Assembly (NCBI RefSeq): GCF_000768685.1
Contig: NZ_AVPK01000006.1
Location: 62,001-126,000, forward strand
Length of the DNA: 64,000 nt
DNA from: Knoellia subterranea KCTC 19937
GTDB lineage: Bacteria; Actinomycetota; Actinomycetes; Actinomycetales; Dermatophilaceae
Reading direction: 5' to 3'
Shown: positions 18,123 to 26,970 of the stretch, piece by piece
How the letters are laid out: each line of letters starts with the position of its first letter
How positions within the stretch are numbered: the first letter of the stretch is position 1
Notes under the pieces: model-generated
What the model saw: only the letters and a program-made list of their open reading frames with translations
Databases searched by the model: none
What the model was told of the DNA's origin: nothing
Position numbers and translations under genes: made by a program

Positions 18123-19016
18123 ATGAGTTCAGAACTTCTCGAGGTCGACGGGCTGCGCCGGACCTTCGGCGATGTCGTGGCCGTCGATGGTGTGTCCTTC
18201 ACAGTCCCCGGCGGCCAGATGACCGGCTTCGTCGGCGGCAACGGTGCGGGCAAGACGACCACGATGCGGATGATCATGGGTCTGCTCGCCACCCACGGGG
18301 GAGAGGTGCGGTGGAACGGCTCGCCCATCACGACCCTGGACCGGCGCCGCATCGGCTACATGCCCGAGGAGCGCGGCCTCTATCCGAAGCAGAAGGTCCT
18401 CGACCAACTCACCTATCTCGGCGAGCTCTCCGGGATGACCGCAGCGGCCGCCCGGGCCAGCGTCATGGAGCACCTCGAGCGCTTCGGCCTCGAGGACCGT
18501 TCGACCGAGCGCGTCGAGAAGCTCTCCCTCGGCAACCAGCAGCGCGTCCAGATCATCGCCGCGCTCATGACCCAGCCCGACGCGCTCATCCTCGACGAGC
18601 CGTTCTCCGGCCTCGACCCGCACGCCGTCGACTCGATGGTCGACCTCCTGCGCGAGCACACCTCCCGCGGCATCCCCGTCCTCTTCAGCTCCCACCAGCT
18701 CGACCTCGTCGAACGCCTCTGCGACCGCCTCGTCGTCCTGGCCAAGGGACGCGTCGTCGCGGCCGGCAGTGTCGGCGAACTCCGCAGCGCCGGGCCGGTC
18801 CGCTACCGGCTCACGCTGGGAGGTGACGCGGGATGGCTTCGCGACCTGGCCGGCATACACGTCCACGACGTCGACGGGAGCACAGCGCTCCTCGAGTTCA
18901 CCAACGAAGCCGCTCGACCCGCTCTGCTCACCGCAGCAGCCGAGCGCGGCGACGTCCTCGACTTCGCCCGCCAGGTCCCCGCCCTGTCCGAGATCTACCG
19001 AGAGGTGACGTCATGA
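18123..19016 (+). CDS. ABC exporter ATP-binding protein
   Basis: ATPase subunit of an ABC-2 type exporter, 297 residues. Walker A GGNGAGKTT, signature LSLGNQQRVQ (an ABC-2/Nat-like variant of LSGGQ) and Walker B ALILDEPFSGLD are present, followed by a switch histidine in FSSHQ. A C-terminal extension resembling DUF4162 follows the core. It overlaps the permease gene by 4 bp. The similarity to NatA-type ATPases suggests export of a cation or a toxic hydrophobic compound; the cargo is unknown. Position after the two-component pair suggests regulation by it. Confidence 0.93.
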   Translation: MSSELLEVDGLRRTFGDVVAVDGVSFTVPGGQMTGFVGGNGAGKTTTMRMIMGLLATHGGEVRWNGSPITTLDRRRIGYMPEERGLYPKQKVLDQLTYLGELSGMTAAAARASVMEHLERFGLEDRSTERVEKLSLGNQQRVQIIAALMTQPDALILDEPFSGLDPHAVDSMVDLLREHTSRGIPVLFSSHQLDLVERLCDRLVVLAKGRVVAAGSVGELRSAGPVRYRLTLGGDAGWLRDLAGIHVHDVDGSTALLEFTNEAARPALLTAAAERGDVLDFARQVPALSEIYREVTS

Positions 19017-20182
19017 CCGGCACCGCGTGGATGACCGTGGCCCGCCGCGAGATCATCACCAAGCTCACCGACAAGACCTTCCTGCTGAGCACTTTCGGGC
19101 TCGTCGCGATCCTCGCCGGGGTCCTGGGTGTCCAGGCGTTCATGGCGAACCGGGCGACCGAGTATGCCGTCGTCACGAGTTCCAGCGCGGCGCACCAGAT
19201 GGCCGAGCTGGTCAAGACGGGTGCCGAGGCGGAGGACGACAAGCTCACCGTGACGCTGTCCGAGGCAACCGACGACACTGCCGCCCAGACGAAGGTGCGC
19301 GATGGGGATGCCGTCGCGTGGCTCCACCAGGGCGACGACGGCTGGGTCCTCACCGGCAAGGATGACGTCCCCGGCGACCTCCTCACGGCGGCGACGACCG
19401 TCATCCGCGACGAGACGCTCACGGTGAACGCTGCCGCCGCGAATACCTCCGTCGAAGACCTGCAACGCGGATCCGAAGTCAGCACAACGCTTCTGGACGC
19501 CGACGCCGACCGAGCCGGGGTGGCCAAGGCGGTCGGGTTCGCGCTCGCCATGCTCTTCTATCTCGCGTCCTTCACGTTCGGACTGGCGCTCGCCAACAGC
19601 GTCGTCGAGGAGAAGGCGAGCCGCATCGTCGAGATCATCACGACGAAGATCTCCGTGCGCGAACTGCTTGCCGGCAAGGTCATGGGCAACCTCGCCCTGG
19701 CGTTCGCGCAGATGGCGCTGTTCGTCGGCGTCGGCTTGGTCGGGCTGTCCTTCACGGAGTACGACCGGTTCCTGCCGATGATCTCGGGTGCGGTGGGGTG
19801 GTTCGTGGCCTTCTTCGTCGTCGGCTTCGGGCTCCTCGCGTGCCTCTGGGCGGTGGCGGGTGCCCTGGCAACGCGGACGGAGGACGTGCAGTCGACCTCG
19901 ACGCCGTTGACGATGCTCACGGTGGCGGTGTTCTTCGCCGCGATGCTCGCCGACGGCGTGATCAAGGTCGTGCTGTCCTTCGTGCCGCCGTTCTCGGCGA
20001 TCCTCATGCCCATGCGGGTGCTCGAGGGATCGGCGCCGTGGTGGCAGGCCCTCGTGGCGCTCGCGATCCTCCTCGTGACGGCCGGGCTCATCGTGCGCGG
20101 GGCGGCGCGGCTCTACCAGCGCTCGCTGCTCCAGACGCAGGGCCGGCTCAGCCTCCGTCAGGCCTGGTCCACCCCGGAGTGA
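19013..20182 (+). CDS. ABC-2 family permease, NatB-like
   Basis: Permease partner of 389 residues. One N-terminal membrane helix is followed by a large extracytoplasmic domain (about residues 45-175). A cluster of five or six helices follows, with the conserved VVEEKASRIVEIITTKISVRE segment of the NatB/YhaP family. The last 25 residues are a basic cytoplasmic tail. Start ATG overlaps the ATPase stop. Function as the membrane part of a multidrug or ion exporter is inferred from family and pairing. Confidence 0.92.
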   Translation: MTGTAWMTVARREIITKLTDKTFLLSTFGLVAILAGVLGVQAFMANRATEYAVVTSSSAAHQMAELVKTGAEAEDDKLTVTLSEATDDTAAQTKVRDGDAVAWLHQGDDGWVLTGKDDVPGDLLTAATTVIRDETLTVNAAAANTSVEDLQRGSEVSTTLLDADADRAGVAKAVGFALAMLFYLASFTFGLALANSVVEEKASRIVEIITTKISVRELLAGKVMGNLALAFAQMALFVGVGLVGLSFTEYDRFLPMISGAVGWFVAFFVVGFGLLACLWAVAGALATRTEDVQSTSTPLTMLTVAVFFAAMLADGVIKVVLSFVPPFSAILMPMRVLEGSAPWWQALVALAILLVTAGLIVRGAARLYQRSLLQTQGRLSLRQAWSTPE

Positions 20183-20190
20183 CGCTGGCG

Positions 20191-20262
20191 ACTTCTTGCG
20201 CTGTTGGGACGCGTGCGATCGGCCGTAGGCCTCCGCCGCGTGTCCCAACAGCGCAAGCAGTC
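20191..20262. repeat. REP-like inverted repeat, copy 1
   Basis: Arms 191-213 and 240-262 (offset 20000) are 23 bp with two mismatches; the inner 16 bp (CTTGCGCTGTTGGGAC and its complement) are perfect. The loop contains GGCCGTAGGCC, a small nested palindrome shared with copy 2. It lies just after the ABC permease stop and may also end transcription, though no T-run follows. Copies 2 and 3 are at 37652-37726 and 41828-41933. Confidence 0.8.
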
Positions 20263-20280
20263 GAGATGCGTGGACGGGAT

Positions 20281-20323
20281 TTGACAAGGACAGGCTTACC
20301 TAATTTAGGTTTGCCTTACTGAT
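20281..20323 (+). promoter_or_regulatory. Iron-regulated promoter with two IdeR-like boxes
   Basis: TTGACA at 20281-20286 and a -10-like TAGGTT at 20306-20311 are 19 bp apart. Two overlapping iron-box-like words cover the promoter: 20287-20303 (complement reads TTAGGTAAGCCTGTCCT) and 20305-20323 (TTAGGTTTGCCTTACTGAT). Each matches about 13-14 positions of the DtxR/IdeR consensus. Binding by an IdeR-type repressor would occlude the -10 region. It controls the siderophore operon that starts at 20369. Confidence 0.72.
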
Positions 20324-20368
20324 CTTGTCGCCGCGCTTCCGGGTGCGGTCCAACCCACAGAAGGCCTC

Positions 20369-21424
20369 ATGCTCTCTCGTCGCTCCCTCGTCGCCACGGC
20401 TGCCGCCGGCGTCGCCGCCCTCGCCCTCACCGCCTGCTCGACCGGCCCCACCGCCGAGGCCTCGGCCGACCCCACGACGGCCAGCTCGGTCGGCGTGGAC
20501 AAGGACGCGTTCCCCACGACCATCAAGCACGCCTTCGGTGAGACGACGATCAGCGCCGAGCCCAAGCGCGTCGCCACGGTCGGCTGGAACGACGCGGACG
20601 TCGTCGTCTCCCTCGGGGTCCTCCCCGTCGGCGCCACCAAGATCACGTGGGGCGGCAACGCCCAGGGCTCGACCGACTGGTTCGACGCCGGTGTCGCCAA
20701 GATCGATGCCACGGCGCAGATCGCCCGCTACGACGACACCGCGGGCATCCCCGTCGAGGAGATCGCGGCCACCAAGCCCGACCTCATCCTCGGTGTGAAC
20801 TCGGGCATCACCAAGGAGGACTACGACAAGCTCTCCAAGATCGCCCCGACCGTCGCGTACCCCGGTCAGGCCTGGGGCACGTCGTGGGAGGACAGCGTCA
20901 AGCTCGTCGGCCAGGCGCTCGGCCGCAACAGCAAGGCCACGGCCGTCTCTGCTGAAACAAACAAGGCCATCGACGACGCCGTCGCGAAGTACCCGCAGAT
21001 CAAGGGCAAGTCGGCCGCGTGGGCCTGGTTCACGCCGACCGACCTCTCCGTCGTCAGCCTCTACACGAGCAACGACCTGCGCCCGCAGATCCTGCGCCGC
21101 TTCGGCATGGTCGACGCGCCGACAGTTGCCACGCTGAGCAAGGGCAACACGCAGTTCAGCGCCAACCTCTCCGCCGAGAAGTCCTCGACGCTCGCCGCTG
21201 ATGCCCTGATCTTCTACGTCGATGACCCGAAGCAGGTCGACCAGCTCAAGGCCCACCCGCTCCTCGGCCAGATCCCGGCGCTCAAGACCAACCACTACGT
21301 CGCCAGCGCCGACAACGCGACGGCCCTGACGATGTCGTCGCCGTCCCCCCTCTCGATGCCGGTCGCGCTCGAGAAGTTCCTGCCGAAGATCGCCTCGGCC
21401 GTGGACGGAACGCCCGCACAGTGA
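20369..21424 (+). CDS. Iron-siderophore ABC transporter substrate-binding lipoprotein
   Basis: Periplasmic-binding-protein type lipoprotein of 351 residues, cluster FepB/FhuD-like. The signal ends in lipobox LTAC (Cys23). The mature protein has the TroA-type pattern: KRVATVGWNDADVVVSLG for the first lobe and KPDLILGVNSGIT for the middle. It captures a ferric siderophore and delivers it to the permeases that follow. The stop overlaps the next gene by 4 bp. It lies 45 bp downstream of two iron boxes, consistent with iron-repressed expression. Confidence 0.93.
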   Translation: MLSRRSLVATAAAGVAALALTACSTGPTAEASADPTTASSVGVDKDAFPTTIKHAFGETTISAEPKRVATVGWNDADVVVSLGVLPVGATKITWGGNAQGSTDWFDAGVAKIDATAQIARYDDTAGIPVEEIAATKPDLILGVNSGITKEDYDKLSKIAPTVAYPGQAWGTSWEDSVKLVGQALGRNSKATAVSAETNKAIDDAVAKYPQIKGKSAAWAWFTPTDLSVVSLYTSNDLRPQILRRFGMVDAPTVATLSKGNTQFSANLSAEKSSTLAADALIFYVDDPKQVDQLKAHPLLGQIPALKTNHYVASADNATALTMSSPSPLSMPVALEKFLPKIASAVDGTPAQ

Positions 21425-22497
21425 CGCTCCGGGCCGAACTCGAGCCCGGTATGCCGTCCGCCCAGCCGGCTGCCCCGGCCCACCTTTCAGGGAAGGTGGG
21501 TCGGGGTGGTCGCCTGCCCGTGGCCGTCATCGTCGCGGCCGGGCTGGCCACGGTCGTGGCCGCTGCAGCTCTCTCCCTCCTCCTCGGCACCCAGTCGCTG
21601 CCGCCGTCGCAGATCCTCGGCGCCCTCACGGGTGGCACGGTCTCCGACCAGGTCAGTGGCATCGTCGATTCGCGCATCGACCGCACCCTCATCGGGCTCG
21701 TGGTCGGCGCAGCCGTCGGCATCTGCGGCGTCGTCCTCCAGGGGCTGACCCGCAACCCGCTCGCCGAACCGGGCATCCTCGGCATCAACGCCGGCGCGGC
21801 TCTCGCCGTCGTCGTCGGCATCAAGCTCTTCGCGCTGTCGACCGTCGGCGGCTACGTGTGGTTCGCGCTCCTCGGGGCCTGTCTCTCCGCCGTCGTCGTC
21901 CAACTGCTCGCCCTGCTGGCGCCCGTGCGCGCCCAGCCCGTGACGATGGCGCTCGCCGGTGCCGCGGTCATGGCAACCTCGACGAGCGTCGTCGGCGCGA
22001 TCCTCGTGTCCGACCAGGGCGCGCTCGACGTGTTCCGCTTCTGGCAGGTCGGCTCCGTCGCCGGACGTGACGCGGGGATCATCCTCGACGTCGCACCCTT
22101 CCTCGTCGTCGGCTTCGTCCTCTGCCTGGCCTCCGGCTCGCTGCTCAACACCGTCGCGCTCGGTGACGACCTAGCCCGCGGCCTCGGCCAGCGCGTGATC
22201 CTGCACCGTCTCGCGGCAGCCGCCGGGGCGATCCTGCTCGCGGCGTCGGCCACGGCCCTCGCCGGGCCCATCACCTTCGTCGGTCTCGTCGTACCCCACG
22301 TCGTGCGCGCCATCGTCGGCCCCGACCACCGGCGCATCCTCCTCGGCTCGCTCTTCGCCGGGCCGGCGCTCGTCGTCGTCGCCGACACCATCGGACGGCT
22401 GGTCGCCGCCCCGAGTGAGGTCCAGGCCGGCATCGTCTGCGCCGTCGTCGGTGCCCCGTTCCTCGTCGCGCTCGTCCGGAGGATGAACGTCGCATGA
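21421..22497 (+). CDS. FecCD-family siderophore permease 1
   Basis: Membrane permease of 358 residues with about nine or ten helices. The FecCD signatures are present: LQGLTRNPLAEPGILGINAGAALAV in the first half and GPITFVGLVVPH in the second. GTG 21421 overlaps the preceding stop; the ATG at 21451 inside a dispersed 13-mer is an alternative start. It pairs with the next gene to form the heterodimeric channel of a BtuCD-type importer. Confidence 0.94.
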   Translation: MTLRAELEPGMPSAQPAAPAHLSGKVGRGGRLPVAVIVAAGLATVVAAAALSLLLGTQSLPPSQILGALTGGTVSDQVSGIVDSRIDRTLIGLVVGAAVGICGVVLQGLTRNPLAEPGILGINAGAALAVVVGIKLFALSTVGGYVWFALLGACLSAVVVQLLALLAPVRAQPVTMALAGAAVMATSTSVVGAILVSDQGALDVFRFWQVGSVAGRDAGIILDVAPFLVVGFVLCLASGSLLNTVALGDDLARGLGQRVILHRLAAAAGAILLAASATALAGPITFVGLVVPHVVRAIVGPDHRRILLGSLFAGPALVVVADTIGRLVAAPSEVQAGIVCAVVGAPFLVALVRRMNVA

Positions 22498-23639
22498 TTC
22501 AGCCTCCCGAAACCCAGCCACGCGCAGTCGAGAGGGGAGAACGCGCCGCCGACGCACCGGCAGACACGGCGGGTTCTCTCCTCTCGACGGGATCCGGCGC
22601 CGACGCGAGCGCCACCATCCGCGAGATCCGAGCGGTCCGCCGCACCGTGCGTCGTCGCCGTCTCGTCCTCACCGTCGTCCTGGGCTTGCTCGTCGTCGGC
22701 CTCTTCCTCGCCCGGGCGCTCCTCGGCGACTACCGCATCTCGTTCGTGGACGGCATCCGGATGATCTCCGGGACCACCATCCCGGGTGCGTCGTTCATCT
22801 TCATGGAGTCGACGCTGCCCCGCGCCTGTATGGCCGTCCTCGCGGGCGCCGCGTTCGCGTCGGCGGGGGCCGCGTTCCAGTCGATGCTGCGCAACCCGCT
22901 CGCGAGCCCGGACGTCCTCGGCATCAACCTCGGTGCGAGCGCTGCCGCGGTGTTCGCGGTTGTCCTCCTCGGATGGTCCGGTATGCCGGTCACGCTCGTC
23001 GCGTTCGCCGGTGCGGTTGCGGTCGCGGTCACCATTCATGCCTTCGCCGGGCGTGGGGGAGCGGCGACGGGACGGATGATCCTCGTCGGTGTCGGGTTGG
23101 CGGCCGTGCTGTCCTCGGTCGTGCACTGGCTGCTGCTGCGCGCCGACATCTATCGCGCGCAGGACGCCCTCGTGTGGCTGACCGGCAGCCTCGGCACGGT
23201 GACGTGGGGCGAGATCGCGCGGCTCGGCGCCGTCGTCCTCGTCGGGCTGCCGCTGCTCACTGTGGTCACCCGCCAGCTCGGCGTCCTCAGCCTGGGCGAC
23301 GACCTCGCGACCGGACTGGGCGTCCGCGCCCACCGGCTGCGCCTCGTCATCACCGCGATCGTCGTCCTGCTCACGGCCTCGGCGACGGCAGTGTGTGGGC
23401 CGATCGCGTTCGTCGGCTTCCTCAGTGGGCCCATCGCCCGCCGGCTCACGCACGGCCGGACGTCGATCCCCACCGCGGCCCTCGTCGGCGCCGCCATGGT
23501 GCTGGCCGCCGACTACGTCAGTGCCTACGCCGTGCCCGGCACGGCCTTCCCCGTCGGAGTCGTCACCGGTCTCGCCGGTGCCCCCGTCCTCGTCTGGCTG
23601 CTCGTCGCCGGCCGCCGAAGCATCGCCGAGAAAGGATGA
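22494..23639 (+). CDS. FecCD-family siderophore permease 2
   Basis: Second permease subunit, 381 residues. It has a longer soluble N-terminus (about 55 residues, charged) before the first helix. FecCD hallmarks: FQSMLRNPLASPDVLGINLGASAAA and CGPIAFVGFLSGPIARRL. The start overlaps the preceding stop (ATGA), and its stop overlaps the ATPase start. It acts with permease 1 and the ATPase in ferric-siderophore import. Confidence 0.94.
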   Translation: MIQPPETQPRAVERGERAADAPADTAGSLLSTGSGADASATIREIRAVRRTVRRRRLVLTVVLGLLVVGLFLARALLGDYRISFVDGIRMISGTTIPGASFIFMESTLPRACMAVLAGAAFASAGAAFQSMLRNPLASPDVLGINLGASAAAVFAVVLLGWSGMPVTLVAFAGAVAVAVTIHAFAGRGGAATGRMILVGVGLAAVLSSVVHWLLLRADIYRAQDALVWLTGSLGTVTWGEIARLGAVVLVGLPLLTVVTRQLGVLSLGDDLATGLGVRAHRLRLVITAIVVLLTASATAVCGPIAFVGFLSGPIARRLTHGRTSIPTAALVGAAMVLAADYVSAYAVPGTAFPVGVVTGLAGAPVLVWLLVAGRRSIAEKG

Positions 23640-24445
23640 GTGAACGCATGAGCGTCACCCTCGCCGCGGAGTCCCTGTCCCTCGCCTACGACAAGCGCAC
23701 GATCGTCGACGGCCTCGACCTCGCCGTGTCCGCAGGTCAGGTCACCGCCATCGTCGGGCCCAACGGCTGCGGCAAGTCGACCCTGCTGCGTGGCCTGTCC
23801 CGGCTGCTCGCACCGACGGGCGGTCGGGTCCTCCTCGACGGCGACGTCATCGGCAGCCTGCCCACCAAGGAGGTCGCGCGTCGGCTCGGCCTGCTGCCGC
23901 AGCAGCCGATCGTGCCCGAGGGCATCACCGTCGTCGAGCTCGTCGAGCGCGGTCGCCATCCCCACCACGGCCTCTTCAAGCAGTGGTCGCGCGAGGACGA
24001 GTCGGTCGTGGCCGCGGCCCTCGAGGTGACCGAGCTCGTCGACCTCGCCGGCGTCCCCGTCGACAGCCTCTCCGGCGGACAGCGCCAACGCGCCTGGATC
24101 GCGATGGCTCTCGCGCAGCGGACGCCAGTTCTGCTCCTCGACGAGCCCACGTCGTTCCTCGACATCGCCCACCAGATCGACGTGCTCGAACTCGTGCGCG
24201 ACCGCAACGCCCGCGAGGGCACGACCGTCGTCATGGTGCTGCACGACCTCGCCATGGCCGCGCGCTACGCCGACCACCTCGTCGCCATGAGCGACGGCGC
24301 GATCGTCGCCGAGGGCACGCCCGGCGAGATCGTCACCCCCGCAGTCATCGAATCCGTCTTCGGCATCGCGGCCTCCGTCGTCGCTGACCCCACGACCGGC
24401 GACCCCGTCGTCATCCCCCACCGCAGGAAGCGAGACCAGCCATGA
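23636..24445 (+). CDS. Siderophore ABC transporter ATP-binding protein
   Basis: FecE/FepC-type ATPase of 269 residues. Walker A GPNGCGKST, signature LSGGQRQRAW and Walker B LLLDEPTSFLD are intact, and the switch His is in VLHDLAMA. ATG 23636 overlaps the permease stop and is preceded by AAAGG; ATG 23648 is an alternative. It energises uptake by the two preceding permeases. Confidence 0.95.
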   Translation: MSERMSVTLAAESLSLAYDKRTIVDGLDLAVSAGQVTAIVGPNGCGKSTLLRGLSRLLAPTGGRVLLDGDVIGSLPTKEVARRLGLLPQQPIVPEGITVVELVERGRHPHHGLFKQWSREDESVVAAALEVTELVDLAGVPVDSLSGGQRQRAWIAMALAQRTPVLLLDEPTSFLDIAHQIDVLELVRDRNAREGTTVVMVLHDLAMAARYADHLVAMSDGAIVAEGTPGEIVTPAVIESVFGIAASVVADPTTGDPVVIPHRRKRDQP

Positions 24446-25284
24446 CCGTCCTCGACCGTGTCGCCATGAAGGCCGCCACCGTCTATGCCCGCCTCACGAT
24501 GGCCTCGCCCATCTATCGCGACCACGACTCCCAGTTCGAGACGACGGTCGTCTCCGTCGCCGATCTCGGTGGTGGCTTGCGTCGAATCACCTTCAGCGCA
24601 CCGGAACTCGCGACCTATGAGCTGTGCGGAGCCGACGAGTACTTCGGCCTCCTCATGGCTCGCCCCGGCACCGAACTCGTCATGCCCGACGCCACCCGCG
24701 AGAACCTCCGCGCAGCGATCGCCGACATGCCGGAGCAGGACCGGCCCAACCTGCGCTGGTACACCGTGCGCGCGCACCGCCCGGAGGCCTCCGAGATCGA
24801 CGTCGACATCGTCACCCACGGCGACTCGGGCCCGGGTTCGGCGTGGGCCTGCGCCGCCCAGGTCGGCGACCGCGCCGGCTACCGCTCCGGTGGCGCGCTC
24901 TACCGCGGCCACGAGTGCACCGGGCGGATGCTCATCGTCGCCGACGAGACCGCGCTCCCGGCCGTGGCCGCCATCATCGAGCAGCACCCCGATGTCGTGG
25001 AGCGAGCCACGATCCACCTGGAGGTGGCCGACAAGGCCGCACTCACGGCATACGACTTCGGTGGTGCGGAACCACACGTCCACGTGCGCGGCGACGCGGA
25101 GCCGGGGACTGCGGTCCTGCCGGTGCTGCGCGACGCGCAACTCAAGGATGTCTTCTACGCCTGGATATGCGGCGAGTCCGGCATGGTCACCGAGGGACGC
25201 CGCCACCTGGTCAAGACCGTGGGCATCGACCGGCGCCAGGTGCTGTTCTCGGGCTACTGGAAGCTGGGGCAGGAGAGGGGCTGA
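24442..25284 (+). CDS. Siderophore-interacting protein (ferric-siderophore reductase)
   Basis: SIP-family flavoprotein of 280 residues. It has the N-terminal FAD-binding barrel (RRITFSAPEL; RWYTVRAHRP as the flavin motif). The SIP NAD(P)H domain has the C-terminal signature CGESGMVTEGRRHLV and ends in GYWKLG. It probably reduces imported ferric siderophore in the cytoplasm to release Fe(II). It is the fifth gene of the iron operon (ATGA overlap), giving binding, import and reductive release in one transcript. No siderophore biosynthesis gene is in the window, so a xenosiderophore or distant pathway is implied. Confidence 0.93.
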   Translation: MTVLDRVAMKAATVYARLTMASPIYRDHDSQFETTVVSVADLGGGLRRITFSAPELATYELCGADEYFGLLMARPGTELVMPDATRENLRAAIADMPEQDRPNLRWYTVRAHRPEASEIDVDIVTHGDSGPGSAWACAAQVGDRAGYRSGGALYRGHECTGRMLIVADETALPAVAAIIEQHPDVVERATIHLEVADKAALTAYDFGGAEPHVHVRGDAEPGTAVLPVLRDAQLKDVFYAWICGESGMVTEGRRHLVKTVGIDRRQVLFSGYWKLGQERG

Positions 25285-25306
25285 CACTGAGCCGTCTCTG
25301 GGTCGA

Positions 25307-25312
25307 TAGGTT
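25307..25312 (+). promoter_or_regulatory. Leaderless -10 box TAGGTT
   Basis: TAGGTT is followed by 7 nt and the ATG at 25320, 22 bp after the siderophore operon ends. Confidence 0.5.
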
Positions 25313-25319
25313 TGGCGCC

Positions 25320-26120
25320 ATGACGGTCGCCACACCGCACCTGGTCGCTCTCGACGTCGACGGCACGACGATCAACCACGCCGGCGTGATGTCCCCGGCC
25401 GTGCGCGAGGCGGTGCGTGCCGTCGCCGACGCAGGGCACCACGTCACGATCGCCACGGGCCGCGCCATCGTCGCCACGTTGCCGATCCTGCAGCAGCTCG
25501 ACCTCACCCACGGGTATGCCGTGTGCTCCAACGGCGCGGTCACGTTGCGCCTCGACCCGGGGCTGCCCGAGGGCTACGAGGTCATCGAGGCGGTGACGTT
25601 CGACCCCGCTCCGGCGCTCAACCTGTTGCGCGCCGAGTGGCCGGACGCCGTCGTCGCCGTCGAGGAGCTCGGTGTCGGGTTCAAGCTCAGCGCGCCGTTC
25701 CCCGACGGCGAGCTCGAGGGTGAGCTGCGCGTCGTGCCGTGGGAGGAGCTCACCGCGCACCCCGTCACCCGCGTGACGTTCCGCGACCCGACGGGGACGG
25801 CCGAGGACTTCATGGCGCTCTCGGAGCGGATCGGCCTGCACGGCGTGAACTACTCCGTCGGCTTCACGGCCTGGCTCGACATCAACCCCGAGGGCGTGAG
25901 CAAGGGGTCCGCGCTCGAGCTCGTCCGCCGCCAACTCGGTGTCGAACCGGCCCACACGGTGGCCGTCGGCGACCAGCGCAACGACCTCGAGATGCTCCAC
26001 TGGGCCGCCCGCGGAGTCGCGATGGGCAACGCCCCCGACGAGGTCAAGGCCGTCGCCGACGAGACGACTCTCGATGTCGATGACGACGGGCTCGTTCCCG
26101 TGCTGCAATCGCTCCTGTGA
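25320..26120 (+). CDS. HAD-superfamily (Cof-type) phosphatase
   Basis: HAD hydrolase, subfamily IIB, 266 residues. Motif I ALDVDGTTIN near the N-terminus, motif II ATGR, and motif IV GDQRNDLEML near the C-terminus; the cap domain lies between. It probably dephosphorylates sugar phosphates or similar small molecules. It is preceded by a TAGGTT box 7 nt upstream and overlaps the next gene by 4 bp. Confidence 0.9.
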   Translation: MTVATPHLVALDVDGTTINHAGVMSPAVREAVRAVADAGHHVTIATGRAIVATLPILQQLDLTHGYAVCSNGAVTLRLDPGLPEGYEVIEAVTFDPAPALNLLRAEWPDAVVAVEELGVGFKLSAPFPDGELEGELRVVPWEELTAHPVTRVTFRDPTGTAEDFMALSERIGLHGVNYSVGFTAWLDINPEGVSKGSALELVRRQLGVEPAHTVAVGDQRNDLEMLHWAARGVAMGNAPDEVKAVADETTLDVDDDGLVPVLQSLL

Positions 26121-26932
26121 CGGACGCACGCGAGAAGGCCCAGAACACCGCCCGCGACGTCGGCGACCACGCCCTCGTCGAGAAGGGGGCCCGCCTCGGC
26201 TTTGCCATGAGCGGGCTCATCCACCTCCTCATCGGCTGGATCGCGCTCAAGATCGCGTGGGGGATCGGCTCGACCGGGTCGTCGTCGGGTGAGTCGGCGG
26301 ACAAGTCCGGAGCGCTGCGCGAGGTGGCTGGCGGCACGACCGGGCCGTTCCTGCTCGGCCTCGCGGTGCTCGGCTTTGCCCTTCTTGCGCTGTGGAACGC
26401 AACCGAAGCCGTTGTCGGTCGCCACGGCGGCGAGACCCTCGACCGCGCCAAGGCGGGTGGCAAGGCGATCCTGTATGCCGTGTTCGCCTGGTCCGCGTTC
26501 GGGTTCGCCCGGGGCGCCGGCGGGAGTGACGAGCAGAAGACGGACTCGATCACGTCCTCACTCATGTCCCAGCCAGGGGGACGGATCCTCGTCGGACTGG
26601 TGGGCGTCGCCGTGGTGGGGGCGGGTGCCTATCACGTGTGGAAGGGCTGGACGAAGGGCTTCCTCGAGGAGCTCGAGCGCCACCCTGGCCGTTGGGCGGA
26701 GGTCGCCGGGCGGGCCGGCTACGTAGCGAAGGGGATCGCGCTCGCGGTCGCTGGGTTGCTCTTCGCTGGGCCTGCGTTGTCCTCGCGCGCGTCCGAGGCC
26801 GGTGGTCTCGACTCTGCACTGAAGGAGTTGCGGGACAGGCCCTTTGGGCCCTACGTCCTCACGGTGATCGCGCTGGGGATTGCGGCCTATGGCCTCTATT
26901 CGTTCGCTCGCGCGCGGCACGCCAAGCTCTGA
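26117..26932 (+). CDS. DUF1206 membrane protein
   Basis: Membrane protein of 271 residues with about six helices arranged as three internal repeats of two. The repeats begin near LGFAMSGLIHLLIGW, AILYAVFAWSAFGFARG and AGYVAKGIALAVAGLLF. This matches the DUF1206 architecture. GTG start overlaps the HAD stop (GTGA). Function is unknown; members are common in actinobacteria and cyanobacteria. Confidence 0.85.
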   Translation: MTDAREKAQNTARDVGDHALVEKGARLGFAMSGLIHLLIGWIALKIAWGIGSTGSSSGESADKSGALREVAGGTTGPFLLGLAVLGFALLALWNATEAVVGRHGGETLDRAKAGGKAILYAVFAWSAFGFARGAGGSDEQKTDSITSSLMSQPGGRILVGLVGVAVVGAGAYHVWKGWTKGFLEELERHPGRWAEVAGRAGYVAKGIALAVAGLLFAGPALSSRASEAGGLDSALKELRDRPFGPYVLTVIALGIAAYGLYSFARARHAKL

Positions 26933-26957
26933 CACTCGAGTCTGCGTGCGCGTCCCG

Positions 26958-26963
26958 GACAAT
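26958..26963 (+). promoter_or_regulatory. Leaderless -10-like box GACAAT
   Basis: GACAAT is followed by 7 nt and the ATG at 26971. It departs from TANNNT at the first position, so support is weaker than for the other leaderless starts. Confidence 0.3.
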
Positions 26964-26970
26964 GGTGCGT

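Noticed and set aside
26381-26398. Fourth REP-like half-site
   Set aside because: CTTCTTGCGCTGTGGAAC resembles a half-site but lies in conserved DUF1206 coding sequence and lacks a partner arm.
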